Shown in pieces: positions 23,211 to 35,798 of a stretch of 64,000 nt of DNA. How positions within the stretch are numbered: position 1 is the first letter of the stretch; every line of letters starts with the position of its first letter. The position numbers and the translations under genes are program-made. The stretch is from Scilla litardierei (taxonomy: Eukaryota; Streptophyta; Magnoliopsida; Asparagales; Asparagaceae). The stretch covers positions 82,274,422-82,338,421 of the forward strand of contig CM061140.1 of assembly GCA_030789695.1 (NCBI GenBank). Direction: 5' to 3'. Below the pieces are notes generated by a model, which was not told the DNA's origin, made no database searches, and saw only the letters and a list, made by a program, of their open reading frames with translations.

Positions 23211-24884
23211 TTAGTATTTAGGAAACCAAACCCAATACGGTTTAGTTCCTTCATGAACAATATACTTATAATTTTTATTAAAATGAATCTGTTGAACAAA
23301 GTTAGTAGCGTACCTTTCTTTTTGCTGATCAGATAATCTTTTTGGTACCCAGATGCTTAAAACATTATCATTAGTATGATGCATCCTAGTGTGCTTAACC
23401 CGTTTCTTGGTATGATGAGAATCATAGCCAAGTCCGGTTTTGCTAGATGACAATTTTTGATTATCTATTATATTATCTAGCTTCCCTTTTCCTTTATTGA
23501 AATTCTCAATAATTTTCATCGTAGCGTCGTATTTATTTTTGACTGTTACGAGAAGATTATTCAGACTTTCAACCTTTTCATTTACTAGCAAAATATCCTT
23601 TTGTAAAAGATCATTTTTCTCTTTAAGAAGACTATTTTCTTTAATAACTTCTTCTTTTTCTTTAGTCTCTCTTTTAGCAATTCTAAGTGTTTTTCTATGT
23701 TCTTTAATGAGCTTTTCATGCATTTTGCATAGCTCTTTATATGCTCCCCTATAGTCCAAGTCTTCATCATCGCTTGACGATGACTCATTGTCGCTAGATG
23801 AATCATGATGCGAGCTTACCTTGGAGGATGTAGATGCCATGAAACACATGTGTGCTGTCTCTCTTCTTTCATCATTATCTTCGTCTGAGGATTCGTCGGA
23901 TGAAGAATCGTCGCTCTGATCGAAGGCTGCATAGGCTTCTTTCTTTGGTCGTCTAAACTTGCTTCTTGTATTGGTTCGTCTTTCATTATTCTCTTTGTTC
24001 TTCCCATGATCTCTGGAATCACGGTTGTTTCTTTCCAATGGACAATCTCTCTTGACATGTCCTGGTTTATTGCAACCAAAACAGATAATACCGTTAGTGG
24101 GTCTAAAAGATCGTTTTCCATACTTACTTGTGATGAACTCTTTAAAGTTCTTTGAGATGAACGCGATGTGATCTTCTTTGTCCGTGTAATCGGAATCTTC
24201 TTCTTGAGCTTTGAATGCAAGATTTTTCTTCTTTGGTTTTTCTTCGATCTTCTTGTCTTCTTCAAGCTCGATCTCATATGCCATGAGATTTCCCATCAGT
24301 TCTTCGATGGTGAGATCCTTCACATTGTGAGCTTCTCGAATGGCCGTGGTCTTTCCCTTCCATTCGGGTCGGAGTGATCTTAGTATCTTCATTACCTGTT
24401 CATACTCGGAAAGTTTCTTTCCTAGTCCTGCAAGCTCATTTGTAATGTTAGTAAAACGAGTATTCACATCGGTGATACTCTCTCCTTCTTCCATTTTAAA
24501 AGTTTCGAATTTTGAATGTAATACATTTATACGAGATTCTTTTACCTTTTCTGTACCTTCGTGACTTACCTGAAGAGTATGCCAAATTTGATGTGCTGTC
24601 TCACATTGGGAGACTCGATTGAACTCATTTCCTGTAACAGCGCAAAACAAGGCATTCATTGCTTTTGCATTGAGATTAGCTCTCTTCTTATCATCGATGG
24701 ACCATTTTCCAAACTCAACGTCGGTGGGTGCGATATACGAGACTTTGGTGATAGTCCATGCTTCAATGTCCAATGACTCTAGATGAGTTTTCATTCGGAT
24801 TTTCCAGCTGGCGTAGTTGGTTCCGTTGAATAGAGGTGGTCGCATAGTGTTCAATCCTTCGGAGTGAAAAGAAGTTGATGCCAT
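23211..24884 (-). CDS. Cop-gag1 gag polyprotein (capsid/nucleocapsid), stand-alone
   Basis: The start is the ATG at 24884 (MASTSFHSEGLNTMRPPLFN), 16 nt past the PBS; 557 codons, intact. The N-terminal copia gag signature PPLFNGTNYASWKIRM is at about 17-32. The UBN2-type helices follow to about 230. A CCHC zinc knuckle CFGCNKPGHVKRDC lies near 268-281. Serine/acidic tracts follow (SSSDESSDEDND), then a long coiled coil (about 390-480) and the end KPYWVWFPKY. In full copia polyproteins the frame would continue into protease; here it stops. Cop-gag2 has the same architecture and stops at the matching place (NWVWFPLG), so the stop is probably ancestral. It likely makes particles and packages RNA, relying on pol from elsewhere. 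Confidence 0.88.
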   Translation of the reverse strand: MASTSFHSEGLNTMRPPLFNGTNYASWKIRMKTHLESLDIEAWTITKVSYIAPTDVEFGKWSIDDKKRANLNAKAMNALFCAVTGNEFNRVSQCETAHQIWHTLQVSHEGTEKVKESRINVLHSKFETFKMEEGESITDVNTRFTNITNELAGLGKKLSEYEQVMKILRSLRPEWKGKTTAIREAHNVKDLTIEELMGNLMAYEIELEEDKKIEEKPKKKNLAFKAQEEDSDYTDKEDHIAFISKNFKEFITSKYGKRSFRPTNGIICFGCNKPGHVKRDCPLERNNRDSRDHGKNKENNERRTNTRSKFRRPKKEAYAAFDQSDDSSSDESSDEDNDERRETAHMCFMASTSSKVSSHHDSSSDNESSSSDDEDLDYRGAYKELCKMHEKLIKEHRKTLRIAKRETKEKEEVIKENSLLKEKNDLLQKDILLVNEKVESLNNLLVTVKNKYDATMKIIENFNKGKGKLDNIIDNQKLSSSKTGLGYDSHHTKKRVKHTRMHHTNDNVLSIWVPKRLSDQQKERYATNFVQQIHFNKNYKYIVHEGTKPYWVWFPKY

Positions 24885-24900
24885 CACTATTTGTAGCCTC

Positions 24901-24912
24901 GCTCCGATACCA
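24901..24912 (-). other. Cop-gag1 primer binding site (initiator tRNA-Met type)
   Basis: The minus strand reads TGGTATCGGAGC, one mismatch from TGGTATCAGAGC. It lies 2 nt inside the 5' LTR. Confidence 0.85.
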
Positions 24913-24914
24913 AG

Positions 24915-26619
24915 TGTTGGATCCTGTGGATGGCAAACAACACTAGAAGGGGGGGTTGAATAGTGTTGTATAAAGATAAAAACTTTTTCGTTCTTTAATC
25001 AATCAACACAAAAACAAATCCTTCTAATGTTGCCTAAGAAACCAAGTAGAGCGATCTACGCTTGGTTCTTAATCAACAATATAATTTAAAGTGCACAGCA
25101 AATATTCACAGCAGGTAGTCGACTCCTTATGAGCAGTAGTCGACTCCCAGAGTATATGTTAGAACAAATAAGATTATAGATGTAAATCTCAGCGTATAGA
25201 AATAGGATTGATATTTGCTGTAGATAGAATAAATGCAAAGATAATCAAACACAGAGAATGCAAGCGCAAAGACAAGGATTTTTATCCTGGTTCCCCGCAA
25301 CCCGGGTACGTCCAGTCCCCGACCAATCCGGTACGAGATTTCCACTATCTGCCTTGGTAAATAAAAGCACCTAACTTCACTCGTTAGGATTTCCAACGAC
25401 CTAGCCTTGACCAGGATTTCCGAACACAACGCCTAGACTTGTCTAGGGTTCACCCTTGCCTCACAAACCGAGGACTTTCCAACTGGCAACAACTAGACTT
25501 GTCTAGTGTTCCAACAATTAACACAATAAGAGATTTGTTCAATACTCTACAATAAATGATAGAGATTGAAAATACACCCGATTCTATAGCTAATCAAAAG
25601 ATAGACAATTGTGTAGTGGCTTAATAGAATGATAGTCTAGATCACACAAAGATACGAGATAAGTTCTTTGTGATCTAGAGCTTTTTCAAAAATCCTTCAA
25701 ATAGAATTAAAGAGAAATAATAGAGAGGATTTTGAAAAACAACTTAGCCAATAAAATAATAATATGATCTTCAAAAGAATTGGAAAAAATATTGCAAGAT
25801 CAAAAACTGAAATTAAAATTGGCTAGAGAGAAGAAATTAGAGAGCTTTGATTCACGAAGAGCTTTTACGAATTTTGATTTTTCAATCTTGTATTTTTCAC
25901 AAAAGAATTAAGCTCTATTTATAGGGAAAAACTGAGATTTGAATTTCAAATTTGGTTTGACTTTTGTCCCAAAAATTTCGGAGTAAATTGCTCAAAAGAT
26001 TTTAAAATTCAAATTCAAAACGTCTGAAAATTTCCAGCAGGTAGTCGACTCCCTCTATAGGTAGTCGACTCCCAGAGGAGTTTAGGAAATTTTCATCTCT
26101 GAGAAGTAGTCGACTCCCTACTTTTGGTAGTCGACTCCCAGAGGAGTTTTTCCTGTTGTTCTAGTCAAAAGTGTAGTTAACTCCAGGGTGCATGGAGTTT
26201 CACTACGAGAATTATGAAGTGACTAGAAAAGCTCTTTAAAAACTATTTTTGAAGATAGTTAAAACATTTGTTTTGAAATCATTTGTGTGTGTGTTGTCTA
26301 TTTGATATGGCTTTGACAAATATCCTAAAAGACACGACACACTCACACTAGACTCTGAACATGTCTTCGGCAGTTTAGTCAACTTGATGAAGTGAAGATG
26401 AGCTTCTCTTTGAGCTTCTTGCTTTGTTTGAGCTTGAGCTTCATCACTTGAGTTTAGCCATGTTCGTCTTTGTCGTGGAGCGTTGATGCGTGCTTCTTGG
26501 AGTATTAGTAGAGCTTCACGAAATCTGTATACTTAAAGTGTAGTGTAGTTAGTACACTAAGCATTCATTTGGTGTGCTCATCATCAAAATTACTTAGGGG
26601 TGGAATTCAATTTCCATCA
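24915..26619 (-). repeat. Cop-gag1 5' LTR
   Basis: The 1705-bp copy of 19210-20917 differs by a 3-nt shorter G run near its start and roughly half a dozen substitutions. It carries the same three GTAGTCGACTCCC pairs and the TATA box (about 25915-25924). Followed by TSD ggttg at 26620-26624. Confidence 0.93.
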
Positions 26620-26624
26620 GGTTG
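26620..26624. repeat. Cop-gag1 target-site duplication, right (ggttg)
   Basis: It matches 19205-19209; the Ath-1 5' LTR resumes after it. Confidence 0.92.
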
Positions 26625-27078
26625 ATCTCTCCGTTTCATGGCTTCGGAAAATCGGCTACAGGTGAACCGATCGGGTGAAGGTCACCCGATCGGTTGGCAT
26701 TCAGCATCAGAATTCTAGAGAGTTGGGGCATTTGAACCAGTCACTGAACCGACCGGGTGACTTCTTGGCCGCTCCAACTTGTGTCCGGGTGGTGCACGCG
26801 TGCATCACCCGATCGGTTGGAAGTGAGCAACCGGTCGGGTGAGGGGCTGAAAGATGCGATCTTCGTCGTTTGACTCCCTGGATCATGCGTGACTCCTCCC
26901 GTTGCTCCGGGGACTCATGATATCGTCGTTATATGTCCCCTATGCCAATAAACTCCTGCAAAATACAAAAAACACGGAAAAGTGAAAGAAAACAAGAAAA
27001 CGAATACAAGACGGCGGAAAACAACGGAAAAACACAAAAGAGAACGTGCGTGAATATATGAAATGTAAACACACGTCA

Positions 27079-28029
27079 GGAAGTCGATCTTGTGTCCTGC
27101 GAGAGATATGGTGTGTCAAAAATATATAAGTCTAAAGGAATAGGACGTGAAAAGCGAGACTTAAATGTGGAGTGAGAGTGAGTATGAAAATCTCCCTGAA
27201 TAGGGGCAATATGCTCAAGTAGATGCTCAGCCGCAGAAGAAGTGGAGCGTGACGGTAGAGGTAGATGTGGCTCGGGCTCCATGAAGTGGACGATCGTATC
27301 CAAGCCCTCATGCACATCCTCCTCGACGGTATGCTCATACTCCACCATCTGACCGATGTCCTGAATGACATCCTCATGGTTGACCACAGACCAAGGAGGA
27401 AGCTGCGACAGAGATGGCTGTGGAGGTGGATGTAGAGCGGACCCCTCGTATGTGGTCGTGGTGTCCTCGTCCTCACGCACATCCTCCTCGCCGGTATGCA
27501 TAATCTCTGTAAACTTCTCAGTGCTCTCATAGGACTTATGTGGGGTATCCAAATCAAGACAAGAAGTCTCTCCCACAGATCCTAGAGAAATCTCCCCATC
27601 CTCACTATCATCATCAAAAAATGCTTCGTCATCCAAGTGGTAGTGATGGAAAAATGGGGTGTCGGCATGAGATGTGTCTATGGTGGCCGATGGCATGGTG
27701 GTCTCAACCTTGAAAGTGTGTATATCCTCTCCTTCATCCCCTCTCCTTGGTGTAGGCTCGGTGATTGGTGCCATCAAGTTTTGTAAGAATTGGCCTTGGT
27801 TAAACATGGCACTTTTAAGGAGAGACACGAGGCTTGATTCTTCTTGAGTTGGTGGAGGGATATAAGGTTTAGGAAATGGATGTGAGGTGTTTGGGATAAG
27901 GTTGTGGGAAAATGTTTGGCCATGGTGTAGGGGGAGGCACTCAAGCGTAAATGGGCAATTATAATACATGTGCCCAACCATCCCACAAGTCTCACAGACC
28001 ACAGCTGAATAAGGATCGTATCCTCCCAT
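27079..28029 (-). CDS. Ath-2 ORF with N-terminal zinc knuckle and acidic region (partial)
   Basis: The frame begins MGGYDPYSAVVCETCGMVGH about 200 nt after the PBS. Residues 12-25 form a CCHC knuckle (C-x2-C-x4-H-x4-C). The rest is proline-rich and then acidic (FFDDDSEDGEISLGSV and repeats of EEDVxE), with no capsid-type or protease motif. It is truncated by Ath-1. By position and acidic character it resembles the pre-RT region that opens pol in Ath-3 and Ath-4, so it may be the start of a pol ORF. A shortened gag C-terminus is the alternative. Function uncertain. Confidence 0.5.
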
Positions 28030-28229
28030 CTGAGCATCGAAATTTGATCTCCATATGGTTACACCAAAGATACCTGTACAACAAAAATAAGAAAACTAGA
28101 GAGCAGCGTCAATAGTACAAGAAAATAACAAAAAGATAATATAATGGTGGGGAAAAAATTTCTCGGTTATTGAATTTTTTTTTGCGTAGTCTAACGAACC
28201 CAAGCTAAGCTAATATCAAACCGAACGCC
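28030..28229 (-). other. Ath-2 leader
   Basis: Noncoding and T-rich on the sense strand, unlike the leader shared by Ath-1 and Ath-4. A pyrimidine-rich stretch ending in tacag lies just before the ORF, a possible splice acceptor. Confidence 0.5.
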
Positions 28230-28247
28230 TCCCCGGCAACGGCGCCA
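28230..28247 (-). other. Ath-2 primer binding site (tRNA-Asp)
   Basis: The minus strand reads TGGCGCCGTTGCCGGGGA, a perfect 18-nt match to the expected complement of tRNA-Asp, 6 nt from the LTR edge at 28254. Confidence 0.93.
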
Positions 28248-28253
28248 AAAACT

Positions 28254-30258
28254 TGACCGACGCCCCGTTTACGGTTTGGGCGCGGTGTCATTTTACCACA
28301 AGTGCACGGTTAGTGTAGGGTGCGGGTTTATCGAACTCAGGGAGGTGGATGGCTTGAATGGCTACTAGCCTCGCCTAGGTTGTGTGCTAGCTACGCGGAT
28401 AATATGGGTGGAAGTGTAGAAATAAAGAGAAGAAATAAAAAGACACGAAATGAATCCTTGCTAACACGGGCTAGAGCACTCATGACACTTGGCATTTGAC
28501 TTGACCCAGGGTGAGACATTGCCCCAAAAGGTGGTACCTAGCGTCCATGGCCCGATATTCCGGTCGGTGCCTAGTACGCTAGGCCTACCCAGTTCCGGAC
28601 GGTGGGCATTCCCATATCCATTAACACCTTCCGCAACCGGGAGCATTAAGGCCACAATGATAACTCCCAACATTTCTTCCAAGCTGTTCCCACTCACGAG
28701 GACTCGATGTCTACGCTAAGGGTGTGAGCTATGGCTAGGGAGTCAACCGCCAAGTTTATTCCCCCTTGGCCCGACGGTCAGAGGCGGTCTTTCTCCCGCC
28801 AATGACAATGAAACACCCCCGCGTAACCCTAATAGCCAAATAGGTCGAATGTGATTTCTAGCAATACATCGAAGCGGATCTTGACTGGACAAGACACCGG
28901 ACCCCAATCCCCAACACAACTAGTGTGTTGCCATATGAATTGGGCTCAGATTGCTAGAAATCCCCATTGACACATTTCATCGAACACATGCCATGCAATC
29001 AAGTCAAATGTAGTTTTCCAAGCATCAATCCTACCCTAACCCGTATTAGGGTTCGTCAACACTACTCAATGGTGAAGAACATAAAAACAAGCAAAAGAAA
29101 TGACATACAAACGTTCACCATCAAGCAAAATAAACACAATACAAAACAATAGAAAATAGGAGGAAGAAATAGTTATCTTGAGTTTGAATCTTCAATCCAA
29201 TACAAGATTTATTAGAAGATAAAACCTAATCTAATCTAACCTAAAACTCCCAAGAAATGGGAGGGAAGCTACTGAAAAAATAGTGGAAGAACTCTCCCAA
29301 GTCGTGCCCCAAACTCAAATATATATCCACTCAAAAACCCCACTGGTTCGGGTCCAGAACTGTCAAAACCGGCCCACCCGATCGGGTGGAAGTTCACCCG
29401 ATTGGGTGGAATGAAACAGAGACTCAAAACGGCAGAAAATGATCTCACCCGGTCGGGTGGAAGTTCACCCGATCGGGTGAACTTCAATTCTAGACAGCAC
29501 CCAATTTCAGCACATAGCCGCGCCAAGAAAATTCCCAAAAAATGTAGAAAAATCGGATTTGGGCATGCGACCTATCGTTGGAAAGCTAACGACGATGCCG
29601 ATGCTAGAAAAATAAGAGATCAGCCAAAATCCTTCTGGAATGATTGCAGATATTCAATGAGTGCATCAGCAACGCGCGAAAGCGGAAGAAAAGGCCACCC
29701 GATCGGTTGAAACATCAACTGATCGGGTGAGCTGCTTGTTGCTTTGGCCATCGGGCTTTGGGATCTTCAACCGGTCACTGAGGAGAGCTGGTGGAGCCGT
29801 CGGTTCGATATTTGAGGCGATGCAGCTACAGATGAACCGATCGAGTGAGATGTCACCCGATCGGTTGGAATTCAGCTTCAAATTCCTGAGAACTCAGCTG
29901 TGTTCAACCGGTCGGCGAACTAGTCGGTTGATCTTCACTTCGCTTCAGCTTCCGTCTGGGTCGGACACGCGTGCATCACCCGATCGGTTGGCTGTGTCCA
30001 ACCGATCGGGTGGGGGCTGAAAGATGGCAATCTTGGTCGTTTGACCCCCTAGATCGTGCGTGACTCCTCCCGTTACTCCGGGGGCTCATGATATCTTCAT
30101 TATATGTCCCAAATGCTGGAAATCTCCTGCATTCACACAAAAAGACAAAGAAGTGAAATAAAACTAGAAATCACAAGAAAACGGGTACGGAACGATGGAA
30201 AACAGTGGAAAATCACAAAGAAGACATGCGTGAATATATGAAATATAAACGCATGTCA
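28254..30258 (-). repeat. Ath-2 5' LTR
   Basis: It runs from tgaccgacgccc at 28254 to ..aaacgcatgtca at 30258 (2005 bp). The motif CACCCGATCGGTTG/GGTG and its reverse are frequent between about 29375 and 30012. The end and several inner blocks match the Ath-1 and Ath-4 LTRs. Confidence 0.88.
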
Positions 30259-30392
30259 GCATATTCATAAGATCAAAGGGTAAAGGATTCGTCAAAATAG
30301 CAGTCTACGTAGACGATCTGAATCTCATTGTATCTCTTGAAGAGATCGCTGAGATATCTGTAAGCCTGACAAAAGAATTCAAAATGAAAGAC
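30259..30392 (+). pseudogene. Cop-F Ty1/copia RT fragment 1 (YVDD region)
   Basis: The frame reads KGFVKIAVYVDDLNLIV, the RT catalytic YVDD motif of Ty1/copia pol, and continues to FKMKD. The upstream part lies left of the window behind Ath-2. The downstream part resumes at 43214 after Ath-3, with the TSD aagac (30388-30392 and 43209-43213) at the joint. Confidence 0.9.
30388..30392. repeat. Ath-3 target-site duplication, left (aagac)
   Basis: It matches 43209-43213 exactly. Confidence 0.92.
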
Positions 30393-32091
30393 TGAAGCAC
30401 CCTGAACTTACACCTAAATTCCACCTAGCGGTGTCGCGGTCGCTAAGCGTAGTATGGCTCCTAGGTGTCAGCTCTGGGCTCTATCCGCAAGCGGACGGTG
30501 TCAAATTATAGTATAAAAGATGGCGGATCTCACAGGGACGGTGACAGTGTATTTGAGGTCTCAGATTATTTTTAGATCTCGAAGTGAGATAGCTGTCGGG
30601 TTGGAAAGATTGGTTATGATGTTGTTGTTGACTTGATAATAAAGAAAACTAGGGTCTTAGGGATCATTGCTAAAACCGTCGGAGATCAATGTTGGAATGG
30701 GATTCTTACGTTGCATTAGGTTTAGGGAATTAGTCTCTCAATTCATACCACTCTCGTGGGTTAGAATTTCGAGGCATTTCGGTGGCTCTCATTGACGCAA
30801 TGGCTGTAGCCGTCAATGTAGCGATATAGTTCGTCGGTGGATCCCCTCAAGGCACGAGACGGGCGTGGTCACGAGCCTTGGTTGGATCCACTAATTTCCA
30901 TATTTAAATCCCAAGGATACTCCTTAAGCTTATCAATTCCACCGACCGTGGGCATGATCTAAGTACGAATTATCCTAGGGATTCGGATGAATCGACCAAA
31001 ATACTCCTCCTTATTCCCAATACAACCTAGAGATCCAAATCTACATCTCCTTCCTAAAGCCTTAGGGCTAACCCACCAACCCTAGAGGAGACTACTCACA
31101 CATGGTGAATTTAACGAATAAAAATCCAATTTTTATAAGAGAAAACATTGTAGTAATTGGATTAAGTGAGAAATAAATAGATTACTTGCCGAAGATGAGA
31201 AAGAATAATAAACAATAATAATCCAAGTAGATTCCAGAACGCAAGAGCAATTGATCTTCCGAAAACAATTCAATTATCCCCAAAAAATAGGTTTAGATCT
31301 ACAAATCGTTTCTAATCCCCTCTCCTCTCCAAAACTAATTCAAAAACATAGAAAGAATGAGCTCCCCAGATCGTGTCTCTCAGATCCGCACTTCACTCCC
31401 CAGCTGCATGCATCAGACGGGCCCACGAAAATAATTCCAAAATTAGCCTACACTGTCGCCGACCAAGTCAGTGACTCGGTCGAGCAGAAGTTTGCTCGGT
31501 CGGGCTGCTCAGTCGAGCAGCCCACCTACTCGTTCGAGTCTGTCAGTGGCTTGAGTTTCTTCAAAGATTATCGTTCTGTCTACTCGGCCTGAGTAGGCCT
31601 TGCTCGGTCGAGTCGCCATCTGACTCGGTCGAGCAAGTCCTGCTCGGTCGAGCAGGACGTTGATGGTGGACCTTCAAAAAGAATAGAAGTTGCTCGACCG
31701 AGCACCACACTGCTCGGTCGAGTCGGATACATATCAGCTTCTCTCGTGCATCAGCTCGATCGAGCAGCCTACTCTGCTCGGTTGAGTCGCCTGGAAAAAT
31801 CTCACATCAGCTCCTCTCTCTTGCTAGGTCCCCTCCACTCCTCCCACAAGCTTTCGCTCTTTGGCGAACTACTGTGGAGCTTTGCCAACGGGCTCAAAGG
31901 CATGCTGGATGTGTCTATATCCAAAATTGGTCCCGAATCACTCCAAATCTCTGAAAATCCACAAAACTCTACGAAAGTCGAATATGGCGTTAAAATTGCA
32001 ATATCGTAGGAAAATGCAGGATTTGGATGCGAATATGGTATGAAATGCAATGGAATGATGCTATGAAAAGATGGAAAATATGGACACATCA
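30393..32091 (-). repeat. Ath-3 3' LTR
   Basis: It runs from tgaagcaccctg at 30393 to ..ggacacatca at 32091 (1699 bp). Near-palindromic CTCGGTCGAG/GCTCGACCGAGC motifs cluster at about 31475-31790. A TATA-like ttataaaaat on the minus strand lies at about 31128-31138. Confidence 0.9.
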
Positions 32092-33578
32092 AAATCTCCT
32101 AAGCCTCTTACTCGTCCTCGAGGAAGATGAATATCAGGTATGCCGGGCGATAAACAAAAGGAATAAAAATAAAAGAGAATAGAGATGGAAGGAGGGCGCT
32201 AAAGTTGTTCAATCAGATCTCAAGCCTCATCAGTATATCATGATGCTTCGAATGGTAAAAACACATGCTAATGACATTTTCGAGTTTTACCAATCATATG
32301 GCTAGCATGCAATAAAGACAAAAAACGGGGATATTCTAAAATAATGCCATCAACTCATATCAATCTCATGCAGTCCATAGAGTCTAGTATAAAAAGAGTA
32401 AGCAATGCACTTTTCAATCAATAGATACAAGTGGAGCATAAAGAATCACACCAACATGCAATAAAGAATGGAAGGAATCATGCTATTCAAATATTCACTT
32501 CGAATCATGAAAAATCTCCAAAATTAAAATATTTTGTAAAATTCAAGCATTATCGAGTCTCCCCATTGTGCACCGTCTCCACTCTAATGTTATACTTACT
32601 CAAATGATCAAATGGTTCACCCCCTAAAGCTTAGCTTGAGGCGTCACATCTAGGAATAGGATATGAAATTTTTTCGTCTATTTCCAAATATTTGTAGTAG
32701 CTTCTAGTAAAAGGATATAAAAACAATTTTATTTCCTTATTTTCTCTTTCTCTTTTCTTTTTCTCTTTTTCACACATTTTTTCTCCTTTTCTTTTTTTCT
32801 CTCTTTTTCATTTTATTTTATTTAGAAGCTATCTTTTTTTTCTTTTTGGGATCTTTTTGGGAAGTGAATGCGGTGAAGGTAGCTGTAGGGGGTGAAACCA
32901 AATGATATGTAGGCATCATAAAGATATGTGGAGAAGGAAAAATAATATATCACTCAGTTCACTCATCAGAGGTGCACAACGATTCGATAGGATAATACTC
33001 TAACTAAACTCATAGCTAGCATGGATATTTTCATTCATCTTAATGAATACTGAAAAGCATGCGGTAATAGCACAATAATATCAAGCATGCAAACATAAGT
33101 GAATGAGACAGCAAATAGGTGCTCCAAATATTCTAATGATGCGTGAACCTAGGTGCATTACCCAACAAAGCACATACTAAATACTGTTTCATGCACTCAA
33201 TTTCAATTCATATCAGACATTAAATTAGATAGATCATCAAGAGAATATGCATGCATATAAATAGTAAAACTGAAAAACTACCCTAAATAGCATGTCATCA
33301 AATATAAGCACCGTGAGTGGCTACTGAGGGCAATGAGAAGTATCATCATGCAGAACAGCCTTATCAAAAAAGAAAAGGGCGGAGGGAACAACAGAATGAG
33401 AACAGGCATGCATGCATGGCAAAAAGTGAAAAACGTGATGCTAAATGAGAAAAAAAGATAAAAAGGTGGAAAAAGGGTGGAAAAGTAAACGAAAAAGCTG
33501 AAAAAGGAAGAAAAATATAAATGAAAAATGAGAAATAAAGCGATAGAGCTCATCCCAAAGCTAAACTCAGCAGTGTCC
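32092..33578 (-). other. Ath-3 3' noncoding region
   Basis: The sense strand next to the LTR reads ..aggcttaggagattt, a degenerate form of the Athila PPT. A T-rich tract lies at about 32700-32850. The rest is A/T-rich with no credible coding; a further degenerate PPT-like tract is at about 33552-33562. Confidence 0.7.
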
Positions 33579-34262
33579 TCATTGCTGAGAAAACGCTTGT
33601 ATGTGGGAGAAGATGCTAGAAAGGGTGGGCGGGTGAGTGGATAGAAAAGGGATAGAAAATAAAACTGTGTAGAAGAAATAAAATGTGATATGATGCAATG
33701 ATAAAAAGGTGATGCATATGCATGAAATGATGCATGGTGGGTCCTCGCCCAAGCTGTGTAAGACCAGAGTGCCAAAGAGACAGATGGGCACAACATAATA
33801 TGAGGGAAGCAAAAAGTGTGTCGGGATAGCATCAAGCAAGGGCACCACCATCTTTCGGTGGTGATGGGTTCCCCTGCTGTGGACCAGGTAAAGCAGCAGC
33901 TGGCTGTGGCTCGACGACTGGTTCGGCGGTTCGGCCCGCCAGTGCGTGATCAGGTTTCGGATAACAGGGAGGTCATGCTCAACGGACTGCTGAGTTATGC
34001 TGCCTCCATGTTTTAGGAGCAAGAGTAAGGCGACAAACTGGTCACACTGGTCACTGTTCCGAAATCTAACGTCATATGCAGAGTCGTAGAGGTACAGACC
34101 CTCGGGAGGGGTTGGGGTGTTGGTTGCCAGGGGTGCAGGGGCGGAAGATTCTCCAACAATATGGCTTGGTGTGGTTGAGCATGTACGACGAGTGCGTCGA
34201 GAAGGCCTAGGGTTGGGTGGGCCGATGTCGGCATTTATGGGTCTAGCTCGATGTGGTGGCAT
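33579..34262 (-). pseudogene. Ath-3 ORF3 remnant
   Basis: The ATG at 34262 opens MPPHRARPINADIGPPNPRP, a basic/proline N-terminus. FRNSDQCDQF follows, similar in position and spacing to YQFRNQEHKDF in ORF3 of Ath-1. The conserved core seen in Ath-4 is not readable beyond about residue 125, where the frame turns into low-complexity hydrophobic sequence. It is probably truncated and frameshifted. Confidence 0.55.
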
Positions 34263-35748
<1,486 letters not shown>

Positions 35749-35798
35749 TTGGGTTGCCTCCCAATAAGCGCTCGTTTTGAGTTATGAGCTCGACTCCA
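35749..35798 (-). other. Conserved post-pol sequence block (Ath-3 copy)
   Basis: The sense strand contains GTCGAGC..AAGCGCTTATTGGGAGGCAACCCA, where TTGGG and CCCAA can pair. It is diverged from the Ath-1 (5661-5713) and Ath-4 (57806-57856) copies but clearly the same block. Confidence 0.65.

Larger units (their letters stand above)
19210..26619 (-). mobile_element. Cop-gag1: Ty1/copia-type element with gag and an extra ORF, no pol
   Basis: It has LTRs of about 1.7 kb, an initiator tRNA-Met-type PBS, an intact gag ORF, a spacer with LTR motifs, a broken second ORF and a PPT. Protease, integrase, RT and RNase H are absent: only about 2.3 kb separates gag from the 3' LTR and it is accounted for by the second ORF and spacers. 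LTR copies differ at only a few sites plus a G-run length change, so the insertion is young. The gag type and the extra ORF with a C-terminal coiled coil resemble the SIRE lineage of copia elements; this is inference. Confidence 0.88.
1..27078 (-). mobile_element. Ath-1: Athila-type Ty3/gypsy element carrying gag-protease and ORF3 but no RT/integrase; left end outside window
   Basis: The order on the minus strand is 5' LTR (8664-27078, holding two younger insertions), tRNA-Asp PBS, gag, protease, spacer with LTR-type motifs, ORF3, PPT and 3' LTR (cut by the window edge at 1). No RT, RNase H or integrase can be read between the end of the protease (5725) and the conserved block that follows pol in Ath-3 and Ath-4. 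The right boundary (27078/27079) falls inside the ORF of Ath-2. The left TSD is outside the window, so the expected duplicate of ggaag cannot be checked. The Athila assignment rests on the tRNA-Asp PBS, the gag and protease type and the third ORF. Confidence 0.85.
8664..27078 (-). repeat. Ath-1 5' LTR, interrupted by LARD-1 and Cop-gag1
   Basis: The LTR pieces are 8664-8988, 18408-19209 and 26625-27078 (about 1.58 kb together). It runs from TGACGCC at 8664 to ..CACGTCA at 27078. Both insertions have perfect 5-bp TSDs and removing them restores a sequence collinear with the 1.59-kb LTRs of Ath-4. The motif CACCCGATCGGTTG is frequent, with a TATA-like ctatttatag at about 19037-19046 on the minus strand. 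Confidence 0.92.
27079..30258 (-). mobile_element. Ath-2: Athila-type element, 5' end only (rest left of window behind Ath-1)
   Basis: It comprises a 5' LTR (28254-30258), a perfect tRNA-Asp PBS and a short leader, then an ORF cut by the insertion of Ath-1 at 27078/27079. The LTR is related to those of Ath-1 and Ath-4 but longer. The right boundary falls in the RT of Cop-F. No gag or protease is seen after the leader. Confidence 0.8.

Noticed and set aside
28230..28247. tRNA-Asp 3' ends as possible tRNA genes
   Set aside because: Only the 18-nt primer binding complement is present beside each LTR; no cloverleaf surrounds it.
33278..33835. 185-aa hydrophobic minus-strand ORF in Ath-3
   Set aside because: Low-complexity Phe/Ser/Leu sequence overlapping the ORF3 remnant in another frame, with no match to ORF3 of the other elements.
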